Counted from the first letter of the stretch, positions 43,276 to 58,842 are shown. The stretch is 64,000 nt of DNA from Amorphochlora amoebiformis (GCA_054601695.1 BAAHQB010000028.1:558001-622000), one strand, 5' to 3'. A program made the numbers and translations. Notes: generated by a model from the letters alone, not told the origin.

Positions 43276-43611
43276 TATATATATAATATATATATCGATA
43301 GACATATATATAATACATATATATATATACATATATGTTTTTCATGTATATAAGTAAGTATATATATATAGGTGTGTGTATAATGATATATATGTAAGAT
43401 GCATTACATCTATACGTATAAATATATATATATATTTATACCTTACATATTCCCACATAAATAGCCTGTACTATACGTATAAATATATATATATATACCT
43501 TACATATTCCCACATAAATAGCCTGTATATGCTCTATATTATACATATTATATATATATGTATATATATATATATATATATATTTACATATATATATATA
43601 TATATTTATGT

Positions 43612-43642
<31 letters not shown>

Positions 43643-44037
43643 ATATATGTATATATATATATATATATATTATAAATAAATAACATATATATCTACACAC
43701 ACACACACCCCACACACATATAATATATATGGATAAATATAATGGATGTTTACGGATATTTTTTTAAGTGCATAATGCATACGCATCCGTACAAAATTTA
43801 TAAATAAGTTTTTTCAGGCACAATTTTCACATACGATATATAACATTTAACTTTACACATCATATTCATATTTAAATATGTAAATATTTTTATTGAGTAA
43901 ATAAATATAAATGTATAAATATGTACATATATATATATATATATATATATGTACATTTTATATACATTTTTACGTATGTATAATTACATAAATACAAATG
44001 CTCAAATATGTATCTATGTAATATATATATATATATG

Positions 44038-44122
<85 letters not shown>

Positions 44123-44364
44123 ACATTTATTATATGTATATATTACTTGTTTGTGTTATTGCATAAGTCTCATCATTTTTATCATTTCTATGAAAATACA
44201 AATATTCTATGTATTATACATATACATAGAATATATGTAATTATATATCATTTTTATCATTTCTATGAAAATACACATATTCTATGTATTATACATATAT
44301 ATATATATAGAATATATGTAATTATATACATTTTGTATATTCATACACATGTATATATATATAT

Positions 44365-44414
<50 letters not shown>

Positions 44415-46469
44415 TATGTATCTATATTATATATATATATATATATATATTACATATATATATATATTATATAAATATATAAATATATACAATATATATA
44501 TCTATATATATGTTTATAAATGTGTCAGTAAATATGCGTGTACATGCTATACATATGTATATATAATTGCATATATACATATATAGTTATATTTACTATA
44601 TACTCCTACTGTAAATGTGTAATTACATGAACATACAGGTTTATGTGTGTGTAGTCTGAGCATGCCTTCATGAGCACTTATGGATTTATATACATACAAA
44701 TATTTATAAGCAGTGTATTCATTAATATATACATATTTAAGATACAAAATATGTATTTATACTATTTATATTTAAGTATACCTTTGCTTCTGTCTCCGAC
44801 ATTCTCTCATGCCGACTTCCACTTGGTGTAGTCGGCGCCGACTTAGTCTCCGGGAATCCCACCCCCTCGTCCCCACCCTCCCTGGTTCTCGCCTTCTCAA
44901 GGATATCTGACATCCCCTCCCAAAGCTTTGGTGTGTCTCTCGACGGCTCCAATCTAGGCTTGAAGTCGATCTTCTCGGTGACGTTGAATCCCACCTTTCT
45001 GGGTGGTGGGGACGGGGTTTCGTTCAGGGTGAATCCAACTTTCTTTGTTGTGGAAGGCGGCGGTGGGGGACATGGTTCATTTGAGCTAATGAAATGGTTT
45101 TCTTGCACCCCGACTAGTTTGCCATCCAGTGTGATATCCGCAGACTCATTCAATGTTTTTGCTATGGGAGATGAAGACGCTGGAGATTTAGACGCTGGAG
45201 ATTTGGGGTCGTTGCTGCGAAATTTGGCATCTGACGGTGGGAAATCCGATTTGGCCTTAGAAGACGACTCGCGGCTGCACCGTCTGTCCTCCTTCTTCAT
45301 TGAGATAGTTGAGAATTCTGGATTCGCTATAAAGGGGAGCATGTAGAAGCAGAAGTAGAAAATATCCTCTCCCTTCGCCAGCCGGTCGTCAAGTAGGTGA
45401 GAGAACAGCATCCAATCATACCCGAGGGTGAGAAAGAGGATTTCCTTGGCGTTCAGGCTCTGATGTATTTCCCCATCAGCCCAGAGAGATAGGCGCAGCA
45501 GGGAGATGAAGAGAGGAGTTCTGTCCCATCCCGAGATACAGTGCACAAGCACACCACTGCCCACAGCAGAATCCGTAATGTACTCCATGATTAATCTGAA
45601 GTAGTTCTGGGTGAGCAGGACGATATCCCAGGATTTGTAATCACCCCAGTTGAGGTCCAACCGAGGAGCCTCAGGTTCTTTGAGCTTGGCGTCGATGTAA
45701 CTGCAGTTCCAGTTGAATTTCAGGTCCAGACCATTGTGCTTGTTCTCCTTGAAGTCCCGGAAGAACTCACAGCCTGGGTACGGCATGGGCTGGATTTGGA
45801 AGGCCGTGTAAAGGTTTCTCTCTGCTTTCTCAGAGGACGAGCACACCACACCCATCTTCATCTTGTGCTTCTCCACCATTAGATCGCAGATATACTTGAT
45901 CCTCAGCTTGTTCAACACCGTTAGGTCACATTTCCGTTGTGCTTCCACGGCATAAGAAATCTCGTTTCCACGATTGGAATTCGTATTTGCCGTGAAGAAA
46001 GTGTCCATGATTTTTTCTCGGGATAGGTTGAGAAGCACCTCAGCCTGAGAAGGGTAGGGGGGTTAGAGAACTCTTGTACATGTGCATTATTTTATCCCAC
46101 CTGAATTGATATCGTCGAGGACCGGCATATGTTTTTCTTATTCCATATGATAACTGGGATAGGGAACCTTCCTCGAACTCGTGCGAAGCGGCCGCGAAGG
46201 AAATGCTCGCTTAGGTCGTTTATGTTATTTAGTGCCGGCTCGGTCGCTGACTTCTGCTTCTGCAGGATTATCAGGTCCAACGGATACGAGGAGCAATACG
46301 ACCCGTCCGTGTTGTCTATGATCTTGAAGGTGTAGTCCCGAGCGAACAGCTTATTGCAGAAGTCCTGGACGGTTCGCAATTCTTTGCTCGATCTTGCATT
46401 CCGGGACGAAATGAAAACATCCAGAAGCTTTCCAATCGAGAATCCTCCTTCCTGAGATTTTGAACCCAT
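41565..46469 (-). CDS. MTMR14: MTMR14 (Jumpy)-type phosphoinositide phosphatase
   Basis: Six exons, complement(join(41565..41614,41678..41730,41802..41980,42142..42669,44782..46044,46101..46469)), give 813 aa (human about 650). N-terminal [11 protein letters not shown] and [19 protein letters not shown] precede [23 protein letters not shown] and the CX5R catalytic loop [20 protein letters not shown], with Cys292 and Arg298. Family members dephosphorylate PI3P and PI(3,5)P2 and restrain autophagy. The long low-complexity region (Pro, Ser, Glu) includes three tandem copies of IAEDV/I. The C-terminus ([28 protein letters not shown]) matches the family tail. The start ATG at 46469 is the first in-frame methionine and directly precedes the family N-terminus. 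The intron at 42670-44781 is TA array; that at 41981-42141 holds telomere-like repeats, C-rich on the sense strand. Confidence 0.93.
42670..44781. repeat. 2.1-kb TA intron of MTMR14 with local duplications
   Basis: (TA)n arrays. Two unique segments are each present twice: TTACATATTCCCACATAAAT near 43443 and 43500, and ATTTTTATCATTTCTATGAA near 44174 and 44250. Confidence 0.9.
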
Positions 46470-46638
46470 TCCAAGCCTCGACTCTCAACACCTTCACGGA
46501 CCGAAAAACGAAATTAGCAGTGCTTGGCCATCCAGATGATTCCCGACGACCCCACACAACTGGGCCGGCGATGGTCGAAGCGCCCAATTTTTGTAATTTT
46601 TCGGCTCGGTCAAGGAGAACCCCGACTCGTGGCAACCC
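46470..46638. promoter_or_regulatory. Shared 169-bp bidirectional promoter, MTMR14 / DUF1995
   Basis: Only 169 bp separate the MTMR14 start codon (46469, -) from the DUF1995 start codon (46639, +). The sequence is non-repetitive and fairly GC-rich. No core motif recognised. Confidence 0.6.
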
Positions 46639-48426
46639 ATGATATCGCTCCGCCATCCAGCCCTCCTTTGCCTGCTAGGGACCGCTTTCGGCATCGTCTT
46701 CTTCCTCACTTGCTTCGAGGTGGGTATACCTCTCCCACTCAATCTTTTCCTGACCTACCGCGCCCCATGATCGCAGGAGAGAAGGAGCTTACAAGCTTCG
46801 ATGACACGTGGCCTGCATCGTTCAGGGATGTCTAGATCAACTTGGAGGTTGAACATCGGGGGAATGGAACGGTATATGCCTCGTACCGTGTCTGTTGGAT
46901 GTCAGACAGCCTCGGGTAAGAATTATAGCAGGAGATTGCCGGCCAAGGTGGTGCGTGTGGTCGGCCTCTCTTTTTTTTCAGCGTATTTGGATTGTTTTTG
47001 TCACGTTTTGAGGCAGAGGGAGGGCCAGGGAAAAGGATTTAACCTTTGATGTTCCTATGTTGTGACTTTTCCCTTTGGGGTATAGGTGGGAATAAGATGG
47101 GTAGTCGCTTTGGTTCAAGTAGGCTGGCCCAATTAACCGTGAATTGTTGTGAATAAACGCCGAGAAAGTCTTGTTATCCTCAGATGTCGTCAAGTATTCT
47201 ATCCCACAGAACTCTGAAGCCACAGCTCAGCAGGTGATAATGCCAACATTGCTCACACTTGAATGGAAAATGAGATGAGTGCGAGGCACGTAGTATTCGT
47301 ACAATCTATTTACAAATATGCACCATATACATGCCGCGGGATTATGTTATGTTCCGCCACATCTAGGCTTTGGATTCTGTTGTCCGTGGTTTGAAAGATG
47401 GCAAGAAGCTTCAGAGAATTGAGTTGATGCTCCCACTCATTGGAGCAACGGGTCAAGTCAACCCCACACCCCATAGATATATATGATAGCATGAAAAAAA
47501 TAGATATAATATACCTTTATGAAATGCATTCATGCATACATATATTGTATGTTTATTACATGCATGTATATATATATATATATTATATGTGCAAGTATAT
47601 ACAAATATTAATTGGTACACATATCAAGTTTATATAGTATGTATGTGTATATAATGCATACGTATATATATATATATATATACATATATGTATATATATA
47701 ATACATACATATATTTATATGCACATATTTGCATATTTTAAAATATATGTAATATGTAATACATGTATACAAATTTATACAAATGTATATGTCTAGGTGT
47801 CTATGCATGTGCAATTATATGTGTATCTACAACTCCAGCGTATTATGCACGAATTGTACGATACATATATCAAGAATGTAAGTATACATATGCAAAACAC
47901 TTACGATATTCTATATATATCATATATATATATTATATATATATATATATATATAATATATATATAATATGTATATTATAAATACAAATATATTATATAT
48001 ATATATATATATATACATATAATATATATTATATAATATATGTATATCTGTATATTTATATATATGCATACAAATATTTATACATACAACATATATATAT
48101 ATATATATATACATATATATGTATGTATATATAATATATATCGCATATATATATATATAATATATATATGTAATATATATATATATACATATTATATTAC
48201 CAATATATGTGTAGTATAGGGTATATATATATATATAAATATATATATATACATATATATAATATATATATATATTATATTGTATATACATGTACATACA
48301 CATATATTCATCAAACTCATATATATATAGATATATATATATATATATATTGTACCCAGATCTGGATGATTGGCCAGGTGGAATCAGGTTTTCCGATAAA
48401 CTAACCCTAACGCGTATTGTGGTATA

Positions 48427-48462
<36 letters not shown>

Positions 48463-50414
48463 CTATATATATATATATATAATAATATACATATATGTAT
48501 ACATACATATGTAAATATGAGGTTTCCGATAGACCCCAACCTTGACATATTGCACGCACGAAATATACTATATATATATATATATATATATTATATATGC
48601 ATACATATATCCCAGGCAACAGTTTAAGGCCGCTCGCCCCATGGTTGAGCAGATTCTTCTCGGTCTACGTCGTGAGGTACATATTTACATATACATATTT
48701 ACTTATACATATATATATATATACTTATATATATTTATACATATATATATATATATAATACATATACGTACAATATATATAACATATATATATATATATA
48801 TGATATATATCAATATACATATACGTGTGTGTATATCTAAATAAGTATTTGCAATATATATACATGAAATATACTATATATTTACACAATATCTATACAA
48901 CGATCCTCGTCAAATTCTAAAGACACACAAGCATGTAAATTACGTCACCAAAATTAACGCCCCAATCCAAACCCTAACATCCGAACCCACACCCTAAAAC
49001 CACGACACAAACCCATCATAAAAAATAAAACCTCACCCCCACCCCTCTATCTAGCTTCAGACGTCCCAGATGCTGGAGGGGAGTATTCTCGATCAGGGAG
49101 ACGCTACTGCATCGTGGGAAAACGACAAAATAACGGCTGTTTTGTTTCCGACAGGTTATGAGATCTTTATGAGATTTTCGCATTCTTTTTTTTTTGTCGG
49201 CCTTTGTGTGTCGTCCTGGTTTTTGGTTTGGGATGTAGAATATATACATAGAAATTATACAAATGCACACAAATATATATGTATAGGCTACGCATTCAAC
49301 CATAAACCCAATTGCTAACACAACGCTAATCCTGATCTTAACCTAGACCTAATCGAAGCCCAAACACTCATCTTAATCCTAACCCTAACCCTAACCATAA
49401 CCATTACCCTGATTAACCCTAACTCTAGCTCCAACCCTCACCCTAACTCTAACCCTAATCCTAACCCAAACCCAGCCGAAACAGTGTCATATATCGACCA
49501 GGCTGTCAAAAAGGTTGCCATACCAGACTAATATATGACATATGTGTACGTACATATGTATTTTTAGTTATATGTGCGTGTAATAAGTAATATATACACA
49601 CATATGTGTATGTTTTCAGTGTTGCTTACACTTTATACATATGTACATATTTTATATTATATGTATATATATATATATATATATATTATGTATAGTGTGA
49701 ATGTTAATTATGTACCTTTAAACCCTAAACCATCGCTATATACATACATAATGTATATATATATATATAATATTATATTATGTATATATGAAATCCCAAC
49801 TCCAACCAAACTCTCTCTCAGTGACCAAGGTTTAAGCAACATATATATACATATATATATAGTATGTGTGTGTATAACTCTCAGGGAGCAGACAGACTGG
49901 TGCTATTAATAAACCCACAGTGGAACAAGGGAGGATCCAACGTAACCTAACCCTAACCCTAAGGATACCCCAAACGTTCTGTGCGCATAGTGCATACCCA
50001 ATTATATAAATATATATGTATATATATATATATATATATTATTTACATACATTTGTGAAACCCATCTATTCCCTCACACAGCTCCCCCAAATCTACTTGA
50101 ATGTACAGAATGAAGTAAGAGTATACATCTATGGAATGAGAGAAAGAGAAAAGAGAGGAAGAGAAAGGGGAGAGAGAAAGGGAGAGAGGAAGCTTCTGTC
50201 CCCATCTTCTGTCTCTCTTCCTCTCCTCTCTCTTTCTACTCTCCCTCTCTCTCCTTCTCTCTCTATCTATTGACTCTGTTTCTGTCTCTCTACACTCCTC
50301 TTTCTCCCTCTTCTCTCTCCTTTCTCTCTCTCCCTCTCTCCCTTTCTTTTTTCCTCCTTCCCTTCCTCTGCGGGGGTCAGGGGGAGGGAGTGAGGGAGAG
50401 AAAGGGAGAGAGGA

Positions 50415-50453
<39 letters not shown>

Positions 50454-50662
50454 GAGAGAGCTGGGTAGAGCGGAGGTATAAGGAGAGAGAGACAAACGTT
50501 GTGTTGTTGATCTTAATCGTAAGCTTGGTAAAACAGTTTGTGTCTGACTTCGGATGGGGTAAGAAGAAGGCTGATGCTGAGGGTCTAATCAACTCGTTTG
50601 AATTCTCGTGAGGATTATATAATATCTAATTCTGAAGGACGTGTTTGTGAATGTATTGGATG

Positions 50663-50706
<44 letters not shown>

Positions 50707-50739
50707 TAATATGTGTTTGTATATATGTATAATATATAC

Positions 50740-50772
<33 letters not shown>

Positions 50773-51598
50773 ATATATATATGTATATATAATATATATA
50801 TATATATATGTACATATACATATATATATGTACTATGGAGATATATATATTTATATATACCTATGTGTATATATATATATATGTGTGTGTTTATATGTAT
50901 GTGTACATATGTATGTACGTATATAGTTGTGTATATATGTATATGTGTACGTATATGTATATTAATATGTATGCAACATATATACATATATACATATATG
51001 TCATTATATGAACTAGACATGATGTAATGTTTGCATGTGTACATAACTATACTTGTGTAGGCAATTATATTATATTTATATATACATACATACATACATA
51101 TATACACATCTGGATATGGATATCAATGCATTGTAACACATGAATGCATGATAATATCAAATGGATCGTAAACACACATATAACGTACATACATAGATAT
51201 AATACATATGTAAATACATATTATGTGAGTGTGTGTGTATGTATATAGATGTCTATATATTAGCATGTGTTTGCGTGTACATACATGTACATAGATAATG
51301 TATAACCCACTAGTCGTTAATGTACATATATATGTATATATATATGTGTGTATATATGTGTGTATATATTTCCATACAATATGTACTTATATATGTATCT
51401 ATATAGATATATACACACTATATACATGTATATATATATATATTGTATATATATATATATATGTGTGTGTATGCATGTATATATATATATATATACATAT
51501 ATGTATATATATAATATCGACATGTGTAATGTGCATGATTCATATATTTATAGCATTCTAGCATATAAAAATAAAAGTGCTTATATACATATATTTAT

Positions 51599-51629
<31 letters not shown>

Positions 51630-51873
51630 AATATATATATAAAAATATATACATCTCTATATATATGTATATATATATATATGTGCATATATAATACATG
51701 TACTAATCCTAACCCTAACCTTAACCCTAACCCTAACCTAGCCCTAACCCTAATCCTAACCCTAACCCTAACCCTAACCTTAACCCTACCTCGAGCTAAC
51801 CCTGACCCTAACCCTAGCCTAATCGCATCTAACTCCAATGATAACCCTTGAGTTTTACATGTGTGTGTATAAG

Positions 51874-51906
<33 letters not shown>

Positions 51907-52316
51907 ACATAAGGTACTCGTTTGAGCAACGGAAGCAGGGGGGTGCAAACATCAAGATACTTCGACAATATCCCGACGTCCTTCCCTCTTTCTTTCTCTC
52001 TTTCTCTCTCTTCTCCCTCTCTCTTTCTTTCCTCTCTCTCTGCTCCCTCTCTCTCTCTCCCTCATCCTTTTTCATTTTCCTTGTATGTTGTCGAATGTAT
52101 ACATATAGATATTAGATTACATTTACATATATGTATATATGTATATGTATATGTAGGATTGGCAGGCTATGGTTACGGAGGACGATAGGCATTTTGACCT
52201 TATCGGCACCACTGAGAATCGACCCTCTTACCAGGTAATATATATGTATATATACATATATATGTATTATACACCGTAAATACATAAAGTATCTTATATT
52301 ATACATACAGATATAT

Positions 52317-52349
<33 letters not shown>

Positions 52350-52688
52350 AAAGACTATACATGTATGTACATGTATATAAATATGTATGTATATATGCAT
52401 TCTTTACATTTCCATGTTTTTATATATGTATATTGTATATGTATACAAATATACATATATATATATACATATAAATACCAACATAATATATGTATATACA
52501 TCTAGTATATATGTATGACCTCAATGATATATAAATATATACGTGTAATATATTCATATGTACATCCATATCAACCTTATATATGCTATTATTAGACCGT
52601 AGAGGGCATGCTCAAGAAAGCCTACCCCGACGAGGACATATTTTCTCGTTTTGTAAAGGAGCTTAAAGAGAAGAATGACATGAACTAA
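46639..52688 (+). CDS. DUF1995 (LPA3-like) protein with bipartite leader
   Basis: Thirteen phase-consistent exons, join(46639..46719,46777..46915,47184..47233,47367..47451,48360..48387,48616..48676,49055..49154,49476..49513,50082..50114,50537..50607,51914..51977,52157..52234,52596..52688), give 306 aa. Residues 1-27 are a hydrophobic signal peptide; residues 28-73 are rich in Ser/Arg/Thr with almost no acidic residues, like a transit peptide. The mature part shows the DUF1995 pattern: [46 protein letters not shown] and, near the end, [17 protein letters not shown] then [11 protein letters not shown]1995 proteins in plants, algae and cyanobacteria are plastid/photosystem-associated. Plastid import through the secretory route is inferred from the leader. 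The family call rests on motif pattern and spacing. Confidence 0.8.
47452..48359. repeat. TA-rich intron of the DUF1995 gene
   Basis: (TA)n arrays with short unique spacers. No coding signal. Confidence 0.88.
49320..49475 (+). repeat. CCCTAA repeats ending at a splice acceptor
   Basis: Telomere-like units run directly into CCCAAACCCAG, the acceptor of exon 49476..49513. Confidence 0.9.
50139..50470 (+). repeat. Adjacent GA and CT tracts
   Basis: A GA tract (50139-50190), a CT tract (about 50205-50365) and another GA tract (50380-50465) lie in one intron of the DUF1995 gene. Purine and pyrimidine tracts facing each other could pair as a long imperfect hairpin in the transcript. Confidence 0.85.
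50608..51913. repeat. TA intron with telomere-like island
   Basis: (TA)n arrays, then CCCTAA repeats at 51705-51850, then TA again before exon 51914..51977. Confidence 0.88.
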
Positions 52689-52694
52689 AAGTAG

Positions 52695-53135
52695 ACGACT
52701 AAACTTTAGTAGTAAATAACTCAGCTCATCTAGTACTCATGCCGCGGTCTCTAGTAGAACTTGAACTAGTTGAACTTGAATGATATACTAGTTGAACTTG
52801 AATAATATCACGTTAAAATTATTTTGCCTATGACTAGCATGACTAGCAAGCATCATCTAATCATATGTGTGTGATATCTCCACTGGCTAGTTTACCGTAA
52901 CATTCATTGTACACAGCGATGCCATCATTTGTGAATTTACTAGGTCTATGAACTCTCTACACTCAGTGTCGGGGCACATGCTATAGAGTTTCTTAATCTA
53001 CTATAATATGACTAGATGATGATACGCGTTTATAGGACTGCCGATATTACGCGCTGCGTCATACACGTAACGTGTCACACAGCATATGGCAATCTCTAGA
53101 ACTACTATCTGACCAAGGCGAGATCAGTCTAGTAC
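52695..53135. repeat. CTAG-rich cluster between convergent 3' ends
   Basis: CTAG/ACTAGT/TCTAGA motifs fill the 451 bp between the DUF1995 stop (52688) and the stop of the armadillo-type gene (53140, -). TTGAACTTGAATNATAT is also repeated near 52760-52810. Confidence 0.87.
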
Positions 53136-53139
53136 AGTG

Positions 53140-53643
53140 CTAGTCCACAATCTTCAACTTCCTCCGTCGTTTAGAACCAGTTGTATCTTCATTCAAAATC
53201 GAGGGCATACGTCTAGTACGCGGACAGTTGGTGTCCATTGCAGTTTGTTGCTTGCTCTCAGTCTTATGTTTGTGTTCTTTGGTGCTAGGGAGGATAGTCC
53301 GAGAGGTTGGCTTTGGGGGTCCGGGGCCTGTAATCTGTAAATAATGGCACGTTCGTTTGTATGTGTGTGTTTATAACATACAATGATATATATATATATA
53401 TATATGTATTTATATAGACGTATGTATGATTATATACATATATATATTATATATATATATATACACATACATATATATGTATATATATATATATAAATAG
53501 TATATATGATTATGATATTTTATATTATATGAATATATATATATATATATATGTATGTGTATGTATATACATATATATTATATATATTTATATTTATATA
53601 TATATATATTATTGAGATATATGTAATATATGTATTGTATAGA

Positions 53644-53676
<33 letters not shown>

Positions 53677-55206
53677 TCCATGTGATCAACACATACACAC
53701 GCACACACGGTACATATATCACATATACATGCATTAATGCATGTATATTCAAATAACCAGGTTTAAGATATTACCGCTTCAGTAGCAGCAGTGTGGATGA
53801 GATCTGAGACGTATGGCCAAAGTAAAGGGCTCTCCTCTCGTACCGCCAGAGTTGCTCTTTCTCTTATAGATACATACAAATATATATCTTATATGTAAAT
53901 ATACACAGATGTACATTTATATGTGTATATATTATATTCTCTGTATACAAGTATACTAATCACACACATATATATATATATATATCTATAATTATATATA
54001 TATATACATATATTTGTACATATATATATATCTATATATACATATACATATATAATTATACATACATAATTATATGTATTGTTAAAGCAACCATATAGAT
54101 AGCATGGATAGATGCGGCTCGAAGAGTAGATATCGATAGCGTGTTGAAGTATAGCCGTACGTACACAACAGATAGCTGGAGATAGCTGGAGATCTCCAGC
54201 GATCTCCAGCTATCTGTTGTGTACGTACGGCTATACTTCAACACGCTATCGATATCTACTCTTCGAGCCGCATCTATCCATGCTATCTATATGGTTGCTT
54301 TAACAATACATTTTATTATGTAGGTATATATATTATATATGTATATGTACATATATATATATATATATCTGACACAACGTGACGTCACGCCATGTCACGT
54401 TCACATGACCATCACGTTCACATGAGCGCATGTATCTTGCTCAATTCTTGAGAGCAAAGTCAATCATTGTTCAAACGGACTTGAATCGAACTCTGGACTG
54501 CCATCAACTATACCACTGCGCAAAATATATACATATACATATATATATATATACATACATAAACACATACATTATGTATAAATGGGGAAATGTATCCATG
54601 TTTCAATGTATATTTATATTTATATATACACACACATAATGATATACATATATATGTAAAATATAATATTCATATGAATTTATGTACAAATGTATATTCG
54701 TTGTAAGTATAATAATTAATACATATATATGTATGTATGCATATATTGTAAATAAAGTGAAGTACCTATCAGCCTCAGTAAGCGTGCGCAAAACCTTAAT
54801 CCTCTCTCTTGCTTCTCGAAAGTCCTAATATTTATGCTCATTATATATTTTACCATACATATATCTATATATAGATATATGTGAATATATATATATAAAA
54901 TTATTTATATCATTGTCCTCTCCCTTGCTTCTATAAAACCCTATAATATTTTCAATATGTATTTATCGTATTCATCAATACATATATATACATATATACA
55001 TAAATTAACGTACATGTATAATATACGTATACTATGTATGTTTATACATAATATATTTGTATATATTTGTATATATATACACATATAATATATATATAGG
55101 TACACATGCTTAAAAACACCCTAATATGTATATATATATATATGGTTTTAATTATTTCATGTAAACCAATATATAATATATATATATACATGTATGTGCA
55201 TATATT

Positions 55207-55301
<95 letters not shown>

Positions 55302-56096
55302 TATCATGTTGAATATATACATATCTTGTTTTTATATAAAATAGGTACATGCATGTATGTGTATATATGTGTTATATATAAGATGTCTATATTTACGAGT
55401 GATATTTACATTTTATATTTATATATATATATATATATATAATATATATATATATATAAATATATACATATATATATATATATTTAAATATATATATAAA
55501 TATATATGTACATAACATTGTATGTATATACATATATATATATATATATGTATACACACACACACATACATGTATATATATATATATATATAAAATATAT
55601 ATATATATAAATATATATGCATATGTGTATAGTTTACCTGGGTCGCATCCTCATCGAACAACATACTATGTGTATCCTGGGATAAAAACATATATCTTTA
55701 CATATGTATATACATATATATATATATGAAAATACATGTATCTATATGTATTCATGCATGCATCTATGAACACAAACATGTTTTTAATAAATACATGTAA
55801 TTATATATACATACAAATCTAATATATATATATATATATATATTAATAAATATGTATAAATACACGTATTTATGTATATATGTGTGTATGTAATGACATA
55901 TCTATAAATATATGTATCTATATGTAAATATATATACATATTAGATATGTACATGTATGTATAACGAGAGTAAGAGCGACAGAGAGAAAGAGAAAGATCA
56001 ACATATACATAGAGAAAGTATCTATATATCAACATGTGTATGTGCAGTAAGTGTATGCATAGGTACGCATTATTGGCATATATGTATATCAATATG

Positions 56097-56132
<36 letters not shown>

Positions 56133-56170
56133 ATATACATACATAAATGGATACAAAATTTATACGTTTA

Positions 56171-56205
<35 letters not shown>

Positions 56206-56599
56206 GCATATATATGTGTATATATATGTATGTATATATATATACATATATGTGTGTATAGCAGTAATATATACTTTGTTAGTCTCCCCTTTGCTCTCTA
56301 TCTCTATTTGCTTCTTAACCTGCCTCTTCCTCTTTCTTCTTCCTCTCTCTTCTTCCTCTCTCTCTATATATCTCTCTTTTTCTCTCTCCCCTTCACACAC
56401 TCCCTCCCCCCCCCCCTCTCTCTTCTCTACTCATCCCTCCTTTTTCCCCCTCTTCCATCATAATTTTTCCTTCAACCTATCCCTCTCCCTCTCTATTTCC
56501 TCTTCTCATATTCTCTAACTCTCATTCTCATAATATATATAATATATATATATTTATATATATATATACGCAGATATTGAATAATCATGCTCATATATC

Positions 56600-56636
<37 letters not shown>

Positions 56637-56795
56637 CTATGTGTATATATGTGTATATGACATCGTCAAGATCACATTATTTATTTCATATGTTTGAAGT
56701 GAAGCATATACTTGAAAATAGGCCTCAAATCCATCTGTTCTCATCAAATCCTTCCACCAACAACATTTTCCTACAATTTTACATATACATATATG

Positions 56796-56829
<34 letters not shown>

Positions 56830-57072
56830 TATATGTATACATATTTATATATTTTACATATCATAACAACACTTTCCTATATGCTTATATACATACGAAT
56901 AATACATGTATATATATATATATAATATACAATTGATATAAAAGTAAAGATTATAATATGCATATATATATATATATATACAATTATATATTTGTAATGT
57001 GCTAATATATATATATATATACATATATACAATACATATAAATATACATATGTGTACACATAATATATATAT

Positions 57073-57110
<38 letters not shown>

Positions 57111-57691
57111 TATGAGTGTACACATATGTGTCAGACCATCCTTAGTCGACAGTTTTAGTGCCGTGAGGGCACCCGTTGCCATCGCCGCTTCACACGTGTC
57201 GTTACTGTCCGCTAATCTTGTCAGATATTGCACACCCCCTGCTTCCTGAAATTTGTTTTAAGTGTATACATATATATATATGTGGATATATTTATGTATA
57301 CATATAAATATGTGTGTATATATATATCTATATATGTATACACATATATATATTTATATATACATATATATTTATATCTATATAGCAATGTATATGGATG
57401 TATAACATATATGTATATATATATACATATGTATGTATGTATATATATATGTATCACATATATATATGATATACATATATATATATATATATATATAATA
57501 CATATTATACATATATATATACATTATATATATATATGTATATATATAGACGTATATATATTTGGATGTGTAATGTGCGTAGAAATGTTAAATATATCAT
57601 ATACACATTCATATATTTATATATATATATATATTCATGTATAAATATATATGTATATATAATCATACATATATATATATATATATATTCA

Positions 57692-57727
<36 letters not shown>

Positions 57728-58099
57728 CAACATATATGTGGAATTTAAAATGATTCGAATTTATAGATGTAACATATCTTTCCATGTATACATATACAAC
57801 ACATATCAACAAGTGCATTCATGTGCAACATGTTATACTATGTTGATATATATATATATATATATATTTAAATGTAGGTACAATATATATGTAATATATA
57901 TATATATATGTATATATATGTACATATATGCACACCTCAAGCTGGCCAGCAAGCCCCATCGTCGCCTACCCACATATACATACATAGGTACACACACACA
58001 CAATATATATATATATATATTTATATATGAATGTATGTATCTATATATAATATTATGCGTTTATATATATATGGATATCATTGTTATTTGCATATATAT

Positions 58100-58133
<34 letters not shown>

Positions 58134-58208
58134 GTATATAAATTCATCAAATAAGACACATAGATAGTTAAATTCTATTTGTGCATACATATATATACAT
58201 CATGTACA

Positions 58209-58241
<33 letters not shown>

Positions 58242-58771
58242 AATATATATAAATATACATATACTTACATATATGTAAATACGTATATAATATTATATAT
58301 AAAAATATATATATATAATACATACATATATATATATCATATAATATAAATGTTAGTGCATATGGATGAAAATATACACGCATACATATAATTGTATATA
58401 TTTATGCACATATATACATGCCCATATATAAATACCATATATATATATATGTATAATATAGATATGTATATATATTATATCTATGTACAATATACTACCA
58501 TATTCCACAAAACTCCAGCTGATGCCTCCCTCAGAGCGGACACCTCGGATTCCTACGGGGTTATTCATTGAAATTCTTCCAATCAACCCTCCACTTGCAC
58601 ACCTAATTCTCCAAGACCAATCTTATGTATCTCTTGGAAACGTCAATCATAGGACTTATTCGTAAGTTCTCATCTAGACACCTGATCAATTGACCCCATT
58701 CTGATTCACAGGTAATGGCAATATCTCTTGTGTGTAGGATATGTAATATACATATGTATATACATATAGAG

Positions 58772-58802
<31 letters not shown>

Positions 58803-58842
58803 GTATTCATGTACATATTGTATAAAACATAAATATAACATA

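Noticed and set aside
46836-46915. Alternative plus-strand exon in another frame ([18 protein letters not shown])
   Set aside because: It has good composition, but the frame starting at 46777 joins both neighbours in phase and gives a transit-like leader.
46832-47474. Minus-strand three-exon gene beginning [10 protein letters not shown] with a lipidation-like N-terminus
   Set aside because: It looked coding and splice-compatible, but the plus strand of the same DNA carries DUF1995 exons 46777..46915, 47184..47233 and 47367..47451 in phase with the rest of that gene. The minus frame is a shadow.
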